From: Bacteroidota bacterium
GTDB taxonomy: Bacteria; Bacteroidota; Ignavibacteria; Kryptoniales; JAKASW01
Direction of reading: 5' to 3'
Assembly (NCBI GenBank): GCA_021812985.1
Contig: JAKAMG010000009.1
Coordinates: 34,896-98,895, forward strand
DNA: 64,000 nucleotides
In this document: positions 25,889-35,587 of the stretch, one piece after another
How positions within the stretch are numbered: position 1 is the first letter of the stretch
Layout: every line of letters begins with the position of its first letter
Position numbers and translations under genes: made by a program
The notes under the pieces: generated by a model
The model's input: only the letters and a program-made list of their open reading frames with translations
Told to the model about the DNA's origin: nothing
The model's database searches: none

Positions 25889-27907
25889 TCACTTCTTCTG
25901 GGACAGTCTGTGAACTTCGTCGCGGAGTTCGGCAGCCTTTTCGAATTCGAGATCCTTGGCCGCCTGATACATCTCCTTCGTAAGCCGCTCTATCAGTTCT
26001 GACTTCTGCTGGTCGTTAAGATACTTTTGAGGTGCCTCCGAAACGCTCGCCTGCTGCAGGCGCCTCGTCTTCTCTTCCGCTTCGGCGCGTACGTCTGCGA
26101 TCGCAGTCGAGGCGATTATCTCTTCAGCGGACTTAACTATCGACTTCGGCGTTATGTTGTGTTCCGTGTTGTAGGTGGTCTGTATCTTCCTTCGTCTTTC
26201 AGTCTCATCGATCATCCTCCTCATACTGCGGGTGATCGTGTCTGCGTAGAGGATGACTCTGCTCCCGACGTTTCTTGCGGCGCGGCCGGCAGTCTGAATC
26301 AAACTCTTCTCGGATCGGAGGAATCCTTCCTTGTCCGCGTCAAGTATCGCAACGAGGGAGACTTCCGGAAGGTCGAGCCCTTCGCGGAGAAGGTTCACCC
26401 CGACGAGCACGTCGAACTCACCAAGGCGCAGGTCGCGCAATATGGACACGCGTTCGAGCGAATCGATGTCTGAATGGATATACTTTACCCTTACGTTCAG
26501 CCCTCTAAGATACTCAGTGAGGTCCTCGGCCATTCTCTTGGTCAGCGTCGTGACGAGCGTCCTCTCCTTGGCCTTCACCCTGTCCCTTATCTCATGGATC
26601 AGGTCGTCCATCTGGTTCTTTATCGGTCTCACCTCGACCTCAGGGTCGACTATGCCGGTTGGACGGATAACCTGCTCCACGAAGACGCCACCGCTCTTCT
26701 CCAGCTCGTATTCGCTCGGCGTGGCGCTCACGTAGATCGCCTGATTGACCATCGACTCAAACTCGTCGAACTTGAGCGGGCGGTTATCCAGCGCCGACGG
26801 CAGCCTGAAGCCGTACTCAACCAGCGTCTGCTTCCTCGACCTGTCACCGTGGTACATCGCCCTCAATTGGGGTAGAGTCTGGTGTGACTCGTCGATGAAC
26901 ATGAGAAAGTCTTTCGGGAAATAGTCCAGCAACGTGTAAGGTCGCTGTCCAGCCTCCCTTCCGGTGATGTGGCGGGAATAGTTCTCTATACCGCTGCAGT
27001 AACCGACCTCCTTCATCATTTCGATGTCGAATCGCGTTCGCTGCTCCAGTCTTTGAGCCTCTAAATACTTTCCGAGTGCCCTTAGCTCAGTGAGCCTGCT
27101 TACGAGTTCAGCCTCTATCCCTACGATGGCGCGGTCAAGGTTCTCCTGGCTTGTCACGAAGTGGCGTGCAGGATAAACTGCGACCTCATCCATCTCGAGT
27201 GCCGGGACGCCCGTTATAGGATCGAAGGTCTTGATTGACTCGACCTCATCGCCGAAAAATTCCACCCTAATGGCTTCTTCGAGTTCATAAGCCGGAAAGA
27301 TCTCCACTACATCGCCCCTTACTCTGAAAACGCCGCGAAGAAATTCGACATCGTTTCTCGCGTAAAGGCTCTCGATGAGAAGCTGCTGCAGGTGCCTCCT
27401 CCCCATCTTCTCTCCCTTTCGTATCAGGACCACCTCGTTCCTGTAGTCATGAGGAGAGCCTATCCCGTATATGCAGGAGACCGAAGCTACAACGAGGACA
27501 TCATCCCGTCCGCTAAGGAGCGAACTTGTAGCGCGCAACCTGAGCCGGTCGATCTCATCGTTGATTGAAGAGTCCTTCTCGATGTACGTGTCCGTCTGAG
27601 GGATGTAAGCCTCGGGCTGATAGTAATCGTAGTACGATATGAAGAACTCGACGACGTTGTCCGGGAAGAGCTGCTTGAACTCGCCGTAGAGCTGTGCGGC
27701 AAGCGTCTTGTTGTGCGATATAACGAGCGTCGGCTTGTTGATGTTCTGCATTATCTGGGCCATCGTATACGTCTTGCCGCTCCCCGTAACGCCGAGCAAC
27801 GTTTGATGCTTCAGCCCACTCCTTACGCCGTCAGTCAGTTCCCTGATAGCCTGAGGCTGATCGCCCGATGGTTTATATTCTGAAATCAGTTCGAATTTGT
27901 TGCGCAT
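25889..27907 (-). CDS. uvrB: Excinuclease ABC subunit B
   Basis: A full-length UvrB of 672 residues (E. coli 673) for nucleotide excision repair. Walker A is [10 protein letters not shown], the beta-hairpin that opens DNA is at [19 protein letters not shown], the helicase motif II is IDESHQT, motif VI is QTAGRAARN, and the C-terminal UVR motif that binds UvrC is the last 40 residues. Start ATG is at 27905-27907. It leads the run uvrB, comF, VOC. A 124-base gap separates it from the proline dehydrogenase upstream and should hold its promoter; no SOS box was recognised. Confidence 0.97.
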   Translation of the reverse strand: MRNKFELISEYKPSGDQPQAIRELTDGVRSGLKHQTLLGVTGSGKTYTMAQIMQNINKPTLVISHNKTLAAQLYGEFKQLFPDNVVEFFISYYDYYQPEAYIPQTDTYIEKDSSINDEIDRLRLRATSSLLSGRDDVLVVASVSCIYGIGSPHDYRNEVVLIRKGEKMGRRHLQQLLIESLYARNDVEFLRGVFRVRGDVVEIFPAYELEEAIRVEFFGDEVESIKTFDPITGVPALEMDEVAVYPARHFVTSQENLDRAIVGIEAELVSRLTELRALGKYLEAQRLEQRTRFDIEMMKEVGYCSGIENYSRHITGREAGQRPYTLLDYFPKDFLMFIDESHQTLPQLRAMYHGDRSRKQTLVEYGFRLPSALDNRPLKFDEFESMVNQAIYVSATPSEYELEKSGGVFVEQVIRPTGIVDPEVEVRPIKNQMDDLIHEIRDRVKAKERTLVTTLTKRMAEDLTEYLRGLNVRVKYIHSDIDSLERVSILRDLRLGEFDVLVGVNLLREGLDLPEVSLVAILDADKEGFLRSEKSLIQTAGRAARNVGSRVILYADTITRSMRRMIDETERRRKIQTTYNTEHNITPKSIVKSAEEIIASTAIADVRAEAEEKTRRLQQASVSEAPQKYLNDQQKSELIERLTKEMYQAAKDLEFEKAAELRDEVHRLSQKK

Positions 27908-28031
27908 AATTGATGTAGGTCTACTCCTCGAATAAATCTAACCGCGCGCCGCGATTAGGGCAACTTCGCGAGGAGTCACCCCCCGCGCGTCTTCGCGCAA
28001 ACTACCCCGCCTGCCTTGGTAACCCTGTCGA

Positions 28032-28934
28032 CTACTTGCCCGTCATGATCGACTTGAAGACGTATCCCGCCACCTGAGGATTCTCCTTGAATCTCCTGAT
28101 AGAGTACGCGTACCACTCTCTCCCGAACGGGACGTACACACGAAGCCGGTGACCATCGGCAACTATCTTGTCGCGGAGATCGTGCCTGACACCGTACAGC
28201 ATCTGAAATTCATAACGATCCTGACTAAGGTGATCCCGGTTCAGAAGGTCGTAAGCCGCCCTGACAAGCATATCGTCATGCGTAGCTATGCCGACCCTGC
28301 ATCCTCCTTCGACAAGCATTCCCAGGAGTTTCACGTAATTTCGTCTTATCTCGTCCTTCTCCTTGAACGCAATCGCTTCGGGCTCGATGTAGATCCCTTT
28401 GCAGAGCCTGACACTCGCCTTCATTTCGACGAGGCGTCTGATGTCCTCCTCGCTTCGTCGAAGGTATGCCTGAACAACTACGCCCGTGTTGTCGAAACCG
28501 GCCTTCCGAAATCTTTCGTAGATACCGAGCGTCGCTGTGGTCACGCTTGAGTCCTCCATATCGATCCGGACAAAATTGCCGAGACTCCTCGCGGTTTCCA
28601 TCACCCTGCCCACGTTCTCGAAGCAGAAATCCTTATCGATATTGAGACCAAACTGCGTCAGCTTTATCGAAAGATTTGAATTGAGCTTATTACTTTCGAT
28701 CATCTTCAGGACTTCGATCGCTGCATCGGATGACGCGGAAGCTTCCTCCCTCGTCGTAACGTTTTCTCCGAGCACGTCGATGGTAGCCATCATATGTTTC
28801 GAATTAAGTTCTCTTACTACCCTGTTAGCATCCTCGATATGTTCGCCAGCGATGTAACGCATGGCAAATCGCTTCACGAAGCCTTTTGGGAATACCTGAA
28901 GCGTCGATACTATGACATTGTTCAACGGGTTCAT
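28032..28934 (-). CDS. Proline dehydrogenase (monofunctional PRODH)
   Basis: A 300-residue FAD enzyme oxidising proline to pyrroline-5-carboxylate. Blocks seen are the FAD/substrate barrel strands SIKLTQFGLNID, VRIDMEDSS, VVVQAYLRRSEED, RLCKGIY and the C-terminal YVPFGREWYAYSIRRF, all as in the stand-alone PutB-type enzymes of Gram-positives and Bacteroidota. Pyrroline-5-carboxylate dehydrogenase is not in the window. The start has GGAG six bases upstream. Electrons normally pass to quinone. It follows the DUF2203 gene by 11 bases. Confidence 0.93.
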   Translation of the reverse strand: MNPLNNVIVSTLQVFPKGFVKRFAMRYIAGEHIEDANRVVRELNSKHMMATIDVLGENVTTREEASASSDAAIEVLKMIESNKLNSNLSIKLTQFGLNIDKDFCFENVGRVMETARSLGNFVRIDMEDSSVTTATLGIYERFRKAGFDNTGVVVQAYLRRSEEDIRRLVEMKASVRLCKGIYIEPEAIAFKEKDEIRRNYVKLLGMLVEGGCRVGIATHDDMLVRAAYDLLNRDHLSQDRYEFQMLYGVRHDLRDKIVADGHRLRVYVPFGREWYAYSIRRFKENPQVAGYVFKSIMTGK

Positions 28935-28945
28935 TCCATCTCCGG

Positions 28946-29392
28946 TTAGAGTTGACTGGTACTTCTTCTTCCGGCAAAGCCCGATTGTATCGGGTGCCAG
29001 TACTGAATATCCTCCTCGCCAAGTTTATAGCAGAGGTATACTTCTTCGCCGTTCTCCCTAACATGCGGGAAGTCAATCAGAGGTTCGTCGATCCCCTTAA
29101 CAAGAATCCCGTGGTTGGCAAGCTCACCCAGGATCGTGACAAGTTCGTCAAGCTCCTTCGGATAATGCCCCGTGCCGTTTGGTCCGGCCCCGCCGAAGTA
29201 TTGATGCCTGTAGATGTCGTAGTTCCTGGAATCAAGTGCCCGCTTCAGTTCCACAAGCCTGCGGAGTTCCGGCATAATGGTCTTCAAGACCGAACGCGCT
29301 TCCTCCAGCGCAAAGTGTCTGTCGTGCAGAAGCATGGCATATAATTTATCAGAGGTCGGCCGCAGAATCAAACCAAAGTGGCGTCGCTCCAT
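28946..29392 (-). CDS. DUF2203-family protein
   Basis: A protein of up to 148 residues with the DUF2203 pattern: FALEEARSVL near the start, a long helical hairpin, LVKGIDEPLIDFPH, EVYLCYKLGE and YWHPIQSGFAGR at the C-terminus. The family is widespread and without known function. The first 19 residues before Met20 (ATG 29333-29335) are not typical of the family, so the true start may be Met20; neither ATG has a convincing ribosome site. It is just upstream of the proline dehydrogenase gene and probably co-transcribed with it. Confidence 0.75.
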   Translation of the reverse strand: MERRHFGLILRPTSDKLYAMLLHDRHFALEEARSVLKTIMPELRRLVELKRALDSRNYDIYRHQYFGGAGPNGTGHYPKELDELVTILGELANHGILVKGIDEPLIDFPHVRENGEEVYLCYKLGEEDIQYWHPIQSGFAGRRSTSQL

Positions 29393-29483
29393 GACAGGAT
29401 CGACCTACGCACGACGAATCCACCGCCTGGGAATACCGGTCACTCCCACAATTAGTGCCGGGACAAGAGACGGGAACGACGGT

Positions 29484-31979
29484 TCAGGCGGAGAGAACCT
29501 GCTTAATCTTTCTTGCCAGATCCAAGGGGGAGAATGGCTTTGGTATGAAATTCAGAGGGCCCCCCTGTACTCCTTCAGCCGTGACAGTCTCCTCGCCAAA
29601 GCCTGACATGTAAAGCGTCTTCATGAGAGGTCGGCTGCGGGAGATTCTGGAGCTGAGTTCCACTCCCCCCATCTTCGGCATCACCACATCGGTCAGTAGA
29701 ATGTGAATTTCTCCTCCGTACGCATCGGACAAAAGAAGAGCCTCGGAGGGATCAACCGAGGTCATAACGGTGTAACCGAACTCTTCGAGAGTTGTCCTGG
29801 CAATGTCAAGCAGATCGGACTGATCTTCCACGACAAGGACGGTTTGGTCGCCCCTGAGGGAATCATCGAAAACTTCTCCCTCATCGTGATCGGATTGCTC
29901 CTCGTACCTTGGCAAGTAAACGATGAAGACCGCTCCATTTTCCGGTTCACTCCGGACATCAATAGCGCCGCCGTTTTGCTTGATAATTCCATAGACCGTC
30001 GAGAGCCCTAGTCCCGTGCCATGTCCTTTCGGTTTCGTGCTGAAGAATGGCTCGAAGACCCTGTTCAGCGTAGGCTGATCCATACCACGCCCCGTGTCTT
30101 CAAACTCGAGCTTCACGTACTCGCCTGCAGAGAGATTCGATACCGTCTCGTCGCCTGCCTGACCTATCCTGACGTTGTCCGTCCGGATCGTAATAGTGCC
30201 GTTATCCTTCATGGCATCGCGGGCATTTGATGAAAGGTTCACGAGAATCTGATCGAACTGAGTCGGATCGATCTTGACAGTCCAGAGATCGTTTCCAGGT
30301 ATGAACTCGATCTTGATGTTTATTCCGACGATCCTGCGGAGCATATTGCGAATTGAATCCACGGCCTGATTGATGTTCAGAACTTGAGATGAAGCCATCT
30401 CCTTTCGGGCGAAGGCAAGGAGTTGCCTGGACAAATCCGCGCCCCTCTTGGCTGCACTGACGATAGCATCAAGAGGCTGCCTTACCCTCTCGTTGTCCGC
30501 GAGTCTTCTCTTCATCAGCTCGCCGTAACCGAGCACCACATTGAGTATGTTGTTGTAGTCATGGGCGACCCCGCCCGCGAGCTGCCCAATCCCCTCAAGC
30601 TTCTGCGCCTGCAGGAGCCTGTCTTCCAGAAGTTTCTGAGAGGTCACGTCCTGCTTCACAGCGACAAAGTGAGTGATGTTGTCCTGATCGTTATGTACGG
30701 GAGTAATGGTCATCATCTCGGTGTACAATGTGCCATCCCTGCGACGGTTTAGAAGCTCGCCGTGCCAAACCTTTCCTGACTTGATCGTCTCCCACATCTC
30801 CTTGTAAAAGGCTGCGGTCTGCCTACCGGACTTCACGAGTTCCCTAGGGTTTCTCCCTATAGATTCTTCAATGCTATAGCCGGTGAGCTTCTCAAAGGCC
30901 GCGTTAACCCAGACGATCGTTCCTTCTTTGTCGGTTATGATGATACCGTTGGCGGCTGAGTTGAGTGCGGTAACCTGAAGGCGAACCTGCTCCTGAAGCA
31001 TTTTCTTGTCGGTGACGTCCCGGATTATAGTCTGCATGGCAGGTTCGCGGCGAAAGGAGATCGGCATACTGACGGCCTCGACTTCAGCCACTGTGCCATC
31101 CAGCCTGAGCATTCTCCCTTCCTTGAGCTCCGACGAAGTTCTCATCTCTTGCATTACTTCTGCGGAATTTGCTATGAGTTCCGGGCTGTCCGGGTGGATT
31201 AATTCGGAAACAGTCCTCTCCATTAACTCTCCTTCAGACCTGGCGCCGAGAAGATTCAGCGATGCAGGGTTTGCGTAGACAGTTCTCCCGTTCCGATGAA
31301 TGAGGATAGCGTCGGGAGATTTGTCGAGGAGCGCCGCGTATCTGGCCTCGTTTTCCTGCAGGGCGAGCTCCGCCCGTCTTCTCTCCTCAAGTTCCTCCTT
31401 TGCTGAGCTGAGCGCGTTCCGGACACTCCGCGTAGCCAGCGCAGGGAGCATTGCGGCAAGAGCCAAAGTCGCGAGATGAACGAGTAGGCCGAATCCGATA
31501 AAATGTCCGGGAGTGACGTCTGCACCAACCTTTGTAAACAGGTCAAGCGCTATCTCGGTAAAACCGGATATGATCGCGGTGATGATTCCCTCGCGTCTTC
31601 CGAGCAACAGGCCCGCGGCAACGACTATCAAAACATACCTGCTCCCGTTCGGCGCAACGATGTTTGCGTTTATGATCGTAAAGAGTGTCATCACCCCCCA
31701 CAGCGCCGCGAGGAGACCAATTACGGCCCGTCGGGTGTTCCCTTTCCTGTTGAGCCACAGCCCCAACAGAGACGCCATCAGCAAGCTTATATATATTGCG
31801 AGCCACCTCGCGAGTTCGGTGGGATACAGGCCCCAGACGGCGAGGAACAACAGAGTGACAGAACCGCTTTCAAGCCAGACAAAGGCGTGGAAAGCTCTGG
31901 CCAGGTCGTCCTTTTCTAAAGACTCCTGTCTTTCCGGCACAAACGGGAAAGCTTCACCGATAATTCTTAAGAGAGACAT
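29484..31979 (-). CDS. Hybrid sensor histidine kinase with membrane domain, two PAS, HisKA, HATPase and receiver
   Basis: A 831-residue protein. The N-terminal 190 residues form about six membrane helices without a large loop, resembling the integral-membrane sensory (MASE-type) modules. Then come a coiled linker, a PAS domain (about 215-330), a second PAS/PAC (about 335-455), HisKA with His473 in GGVAHDYNNIL, a HATPase domain (EDTGRGMD, GLGLSTVYGI) and a C-terminal receiver with acceptor Asp in LLTDVVMPKMGG. The AHDxNN kinase type commonly pairs internal receivers with phosphorelays. No separate output gene is adjacent. The start has AGGTAA nine bases upstream. Confidence 0.93.
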   Translation of the reverse strand: MSLLRIIGEAFPFVPERQESLEKDDLARAFHAFVWLESGSVTLLFLAVWGLYPTELARWLAIYISLLMASLLGLWLNRKGNTRRAVIGLLAALWGVMTLFTIINANIVAPNGSRYVLIVVAAGLLLGRREGIITAIISGFTEIALDLFTKVGADVTPGHFIGFGLLVHLATLALAAMLPALATRSVRNALSSAKEELEERRRAELALQENEARYAALLDKSPDAILIHRNGRTVYANPASLNLLGARSEGELMERTVSELIHPDSPELIANSAEVMQEMRTSSELKEGRMLRLDGTVAEVEAVSMPISFRREPAMQTIIRDVTDKKMLQEQVRLQVTALNSAANGIIITDKEGTIVWVNAAFEKLTGYSIEESIGRNPRELVKSGRQTAAFYKEMWETIKSGKVWHGELLNRRRDGTLYTEMMTITPVHNDQDNITHFVAVKQDVTSQKLLEDRLLQAQKLEGIGQLAGGVAHDYNNILNVVLGYGELMKRRLADNERVRQPLDAIVSAAKRGADLSRQLLAFARKEMASSQVLNINQAVDSIRNMLRRIVGINIKIEFIPGNDLWTVKIDPTQFDQILVNLSSNARDAMKDNGTITIRTDNVRIGQAGDETVSNLSAGEYVKLEFEDTGRGMDQPTLNRVFEPFFSTKPKGHGTGLGLSTVYGIIKQNGGAIDVRSEPENGAVFIVYLPRYEEQSDHDEGEVFDDSLRGDQTVLVVEDQSDLLDIARTTLEEFGYTVMTSVDPSEALLLSDAYGGEIHILLTDVVMPKMGGVELSSRISRSRPLMKTLYMSGFGEETVTAEGVQGGPLNFIPKPFSPLDLARKIKQVLSA

Positions 31980-32024
31980 TGGGCAATTACCTGAACTGTT
32001 CGATTCAAAAGCTGATGATTACAA

Positions 32025-32049
32025 CCGACCCTGGCACAGGCAGGGTCGG
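32025..32049. repeat. Perfect inverted repeat in front of the hybrid kinase gene
   Basis: CCGACCCTG (32025-32033) and CAGGGTCGG (32041-32049) are a perfect 9-base inverted repeat with a 7-base loop, centred about 58 bases upstream of the kinase ATG. There is no T-run on either side, so an operator or a leader hairpin is more likely than a terminator. Confidence 0.45.
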
Positions 32050-32371
32050 CATTCCAAAGGAAATTGAGTGCCGAGGTATCGAGTTAACTTGACGGAATCC
32101 CGGCCCGCTTCAGAAGTTTTGCGATCAGAACAAGTCCGGTGGGAGAAGATCGCAGGCCGTATGGCGGCCTTAAGAATAGAAAATTCCGCGGTTGGCACGA
32201 AAAGAAGATTCGTACCCCGACACAATTTTCAGCAGTCACTCTGCAGAAGATTTAACAGAGTTGATGCCGGAAACGTTCCGACGCGGCATATCTTCAAATG
32301 GGGTTACATCATTGTCGCGGGAATAATTGCTGCCGGAGGCCGTGACAGGTTAGAGGAATGAGTGAGCCGCA

Positions 32372-32412
32372 CCCCCTTGCGATCGCGATTAAGGCAATCG
32401 CAAGAAAGGGGG
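32372..32412 (-). terminator. Imperfect hairpin after the lipoprotein gene, possible terminator
   Basis: CCCCC-TTGCGAT (32372-32383) pairs with ATCGCAA-gaaa-GGGGG (32397-32412): twelve pairs with a four-base bulge and a 13-base loop. It lies about 25 bases after the lipoprotein stop on the minus strand. The lack of a T-run makes it a weak terminator call. Confidence 0.35.
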
Positions 32413-32435
32413 CGCGGTTGACTCAGAAATGTTTT

Positions 32436-33446
32436 TCAGTAAGAACCAAGCCGGGTCGATGCCCCCGAACCATAGCTCTTAAGCTCGCCGCTGTAAATAT
32501 CCTTATCCTCGCTTACCATCTCATACTTTACGACTCCGCCCGGGACATTAGCCGCCCTGAAGAGTCTTAGCGTCATGCCCGGCGCGACTCCGAATTCTAG
32601 CTGGTCACAGGTGAAAGTCCCGGCTGGAACGGTAACCGATACCCCTTTCTTTACAACCGATCCTTCGACCGATTCTGGTGTAAGTTTCATCGGCGTGGTG
32701 TACCACCCTTCTGTCACAGGCACCTCTTTCGGGGCTTCATTGCCGAACCTCTGCCGCATGCGCCTGACGGATTCCTGGTCCCTGCTGAAAAGGACTTCCA
32801 TCAGCATGGAGTCCTTGTCGGATGAGACAAAATCGACCTGCCACCACTCCTGTCCGTTCTCCAGTTTCGTGAGATAGGCCTTCCTTGTGGAATACTGCTT
32901 TTCGCCGTTCGCGCTGATCTGCCACTCGGTATACTGGCCCGGGTCGTATGAGCTAAGGTCCATACTGTAGCCGTAGGCATTGAACACATACTGGAAGAGG
33001 ATGGGATAGAGTCTTGCGCCCATCATGGCGAATGCGCCACCGCCACCTTCACCTGAGGCAGACTCGCCGGCGCCGCCTCCAGCAGGAACCGAAGGCGCCG
33101 CTGAGGCAACATAATTTGCCGTAAGTGTCTTCCCGCCGTCAGCCGGCATCGAAACGTTGTAGGAAGCGATGATATTGTCCTGATATCTGACCATGATGTG
33201 ATATGGTCCGATGTCTGAGAAGCTCAGCTTCGCGATGCCAGACGAGTCGACAGTAATTGTCTCGCCGCTGCTGCAGCTTACGACGGCACCCACGAGAGCG
33301 GCATTGTTTGCGCCGCGAACCTCAACCTTGAGAGAAAAGAGATGAAGTCCCATCATGTTGTAGCCGAAACATCCTCCGCAGCCGGAAGTCGTGGCCGCCA
33401 GAAAGGCCAACAGCATGAACGCCTTGACATACCTCAAACGCAACAT
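32436..33446 (-). CDS. Uncharacterised lipoprotein with Ig-like N-terminal domain
   Basis: A 336-residue protein not recognised as any named family. It starts with a lipoprotein signal (lipobox TSGC, Cys about 23, followed closely by another Cys in GCGGC). Residues 35-110 look like a carboxypeptidase-regulatory/Ig-type beta domain (NAALVGAVVSC, IAKLSFSDIGPYHIMV). A Gly/Ala-rich linker leads to a second domain (about 150-320) with many Trp and Tyr and a beta-rich YEMVSEDKDIY end similar in style to DUF4412-like outer-membrane-associated proteins. The ATG at 33444-33446 has an excellent GGAGGT site eight bases upstream; the longer reading to 33518 is rejected. It is downstream of the T9SS cargo gene. 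Confidence 0.75.
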   Translation of the reverse strand: MLRLRYVKAFMLLAFLAATTSGCGGCFGYNMMGLHLFSLKVEVRGANNAALVGAVVSCSSGETITVDSSGIAKLSFSDIGPYHIMVRYQDNIIASYNVSMPADGGKTLTANYVASAAPSVPAGGGAGESASGEGGGGAFAMMGARLYPILFQYVFNAYGYSMDLSSYDPGQYTEWQISANGEKQYSTRKAYLTKLENGQEWWQVDFVSSDKDSMLMEVLFSRDQESVRRMRQRFGNEAPKEVPVTEGWYTTPMKLTPESVEGSVVKKGVSVTVPAGTFTCDQLEFGVAPGMTLRLFRAANVPGGVVKYEMVSEDKDIYSGELKSYGSGASTRLGSY

Positions 33447-33559
33447 ACGAATTACCTCCTTTTTGCCCCGATGAGGATCGGGATTCGTTCGAATGGTTTG
33501 CATGCCAGTGAAACACAACTCAATGAAGAATCTAAGCTTTTACGGGACAAATTGAAAAC

Positions 33560-35485
33560 TTACTTTATCAGGACCATCTTCTGAGTCCTGGAAAAGTTCC
33601 CGAAGGAAGGGTCGTTCACGGGTGTGGCGGAAAGATTATAGAAATAAACGCCGCTCGGAAGCCTCCCTGCGTTGAATGTAACCGAGTACCTTCCTGCGCT
33701 CTGCCGACCGTTGAAAAGCGTCGCCACCTCCCTGCCGAGCACATCATAGACCTTCAGCGTCACATTGCTGAATGATGAGAGCTGATAACTTATGTCTGTA
33801 GTCGGATTGAACGGATTGGGGTAGTTTTGCGATAACACATATTCTCCCTGTACAGGCTGGAGGCGCGGCTTAACATCAGTGAGGTGGAACAGCGGAGTCA
33901 ACGTTACGAGGATGTTCCAATCGTCTTCGGTGTAGACTGTACCTGAAGTCGTATTTCCCTGTTCGGTCTGTTCCGAGCGGTTCAGAACAACCATAATACT
34001 GTTTGGATTGTCGGGCGCGCCGTAGATGATCACGCTTGCCCCCGTTGTCTCATCGCCTCCCATCAATATTGCTGTCACGATTGATGAAGTTCCGCCGGTA
34101 CGCGTGCTTTGTGTGACGCATGAACCGTTGACCTTGGTGTTCTCCCTCAGCCAATCGTAGAAATCAGACACGCCGTTGAAAAATTCAGATCCGGTTATCG
34201 AAATGCTCGTCTTCCCGTTCAGCACCGTGTACCCTGCCGTCGGAAAATCCACAGAGTCACCCTGGTTATACCCATTTTCCGAGCTCCCCTTGATTTCCCA
34301 CGGGTCTGCAGGACAGTCGGTGCCACTTGTCACGCCTGAAGTTAGGGAGAGCGAATGAGAGAATTTTCTGCTCGTCGCCCAAATCACCGAGTCAGGATCT
34401 GAGTACACGAAACCGGATGAGTCGACGTTCATATTGACATAACCGCTCCCCGATGCTGTCGCCAGAGTCACTGACGAACCCTGGTACCATTCTGTGGAGT
34501 TCTGGTCGGTGGTGACCGTGTCATAGTACGATCTCTCACTGAACCTGAGGCCGAAGTCGATCTTCCATTCACCTGCCAGGCCCGGATGACCGACGATGAT
34601 AGTTGAAGCATTCTTCGAATAAACGGTCGAATGAGTCACTGTCATGACTCCATCGAGACTCGCCGTGACGCTCCCGAGTGCATCCCCTCCACCAGCCGTA
34701 TAAGTAACGTTGACCTTTCCCTGTGAATCAGTTTGAGCAGAATCCGGCGAAACCTTCCCCCCTACTGCCTTGAACTTCACCTTACGGCCGGCGAGCGGAA
34801 CCGAGTCGCAGTCTGTCACGGTGATAGTTACCTGTGTCGAGGCATTGTACGCCATAGAAGCAACGGACGGGTTAAGCGAGATTGTTGGACTAATTGACAA
34901 GGCGGGGTCGGCATTCCGCAGATTCACCTGATATCTCCGGATTGTAGTCTTCAGTGGAAGCATCCCGGACAGAGCCGCGGATACCGCCGAATCCAAAGTG
35001 GCGATGGATATTGATGAGAAGCTGGCCACGCCATCCGCGACGTGTGTCAGGTTGTACGAATCAAGTATAAAAATGGAGAGCTTATAATTGCCTGCGATGC
35101 CGGTCAGGCTCCCCCCCATCACATAATCGACTGCAGTGTCCCGTGTAGAATCATTCACAAACACGTTCGGCCTTGCTTCCGCCACAGCGGTATTCCCTGA
35201 TGTGTCTGCCGTACCAAGGTGTACCAGGATGATCCCACCGCTTGAAACATCGGCCGAGACGCGCCTGAACACATCTGAAGAGACTGAGTACAGAAGGGTC
35301 AGCGAAGAAACAGAATCTACCGTGGCGCCTGATACGTCGCAATCGTAGAGACCAACTGATGTTGTCGGCCACTGATTCAGAGCCTGGGCCGCGCAGGAAC
35401 CGCCAAATATCGCGGCCAGTACGATTATCGCCGGGGCGATCCTCGAAAGAATTGTTTTACCAAGATGTCGAAAGAAAAGACTCAA
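33560..35485 (-). CDS. Exported T9SS cargo with CsgG/FlgT-like and Big_1-type Ig domains
   Basis: A 641-residue secreted protein. It has a signal peptide ending near CAAQA, a first domain (about 40-200) whose strands and helices (YVMGGSLTGIAGNYKLSIF, YNLTHVADGVASF) look like the CsgG/FlgT/LpoB fold, a bacterial Ig-like Big_1 domain (about 215-300; VTDCDSVPLAGRKVKFKA), a beta-rich part, and a C-terminal T9SS sorting domain (QNYPNPFNPTTDISY to the end, with LKVYDVLGREVATL). Translation very probably starts at TTG 35483-35485, which has GAGGAGGAGCGG directly upstream and gives a normal signal peptide; the longer reading to 35536 would bury the signal. It should be exported to the cell surface. 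Specific function is unknown. Confidence 0.78.
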   Translation of the reverse strand: MSLFFRHLGKTILSRIAPAIIVLAAIFGGSCAAQALNQWPTTSVGLYDCDVSGATVDSVSSLTLLYSVSSDVFRRVSADVSSGGIILVHLGTADTSGNTAVAEARPNVFVNDSTRDTAVDYVMGGSLTGIAGNYKLSIFILDSYNLTHVADGVASFSSISIATLDSAVSAALSGMLPLKTTIRRYQVNLRNADPALSISPTISLNPSVASMAYNASTQVTITVTDCDSVPLAGRKVKFKAVGGKVSPDSAQTDSQGKVNVTYTAGGGDALGSVTASLDGVMTVTHSTVYSKNASTIIVGHPGLAGEWKIDFGLRFSERSYYDTVTTDQNSTEWYQGSSVTLATASGSGYVNMNVDSSGFVYSDPDSVIWATSRKFSHSLSLTSGVTSGTDCPADPWEIKGSSENGYNQGDSVDFPTAGYTVLNGKTSISITGSEFFNGVSDFYDWLRENTKVNGSCVTQSTRTGGTSSIVTAILMGGDETTGASVIIYGAPDNPNSIMVVLNRSEQTEQGNTTSGTVYTEDDWNILVTLTPLFHLTDVKPRLQPVQGEYVLSQNYPNPFNPTTDISYQLSSFSNVTLKVYDVLGREVATLFNGRQSAGRYSVTFNAGRLPSGVYFYNLSATPVNDPSFGNFSRTQKMVLIK

Positions 35486-35587
35486 CCGCTCCTCCTCATT
35501 TTCATGGAAAATTGGGATTAAAGGAGCTTCCTGCAACTGAACAAATGTTCAGTTTCGGACAGAAGTGACCTGTATCAAGTCGAGCAT

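Larger units (their letters stand above)
31980..32435. other. 456-base gap with two inverted repeats
   Basis: No supportable gene. It contains the hairpin at 32025-32049 near the hybrid kinase start and the larger imperfect hairpin at 32372-32412 just beyond the lipoprotein stop. A plus-strand reading of 97 codons (32068-32361) has no ribosome site or family resemblance. Confidence 0.6.

Noticed and set aside
32068..32361. 97-codon plus-strand reading in the gap before the hybrid kinase
   Set aside because: No ribosome site, random-looking composition, no resemblance to a family.
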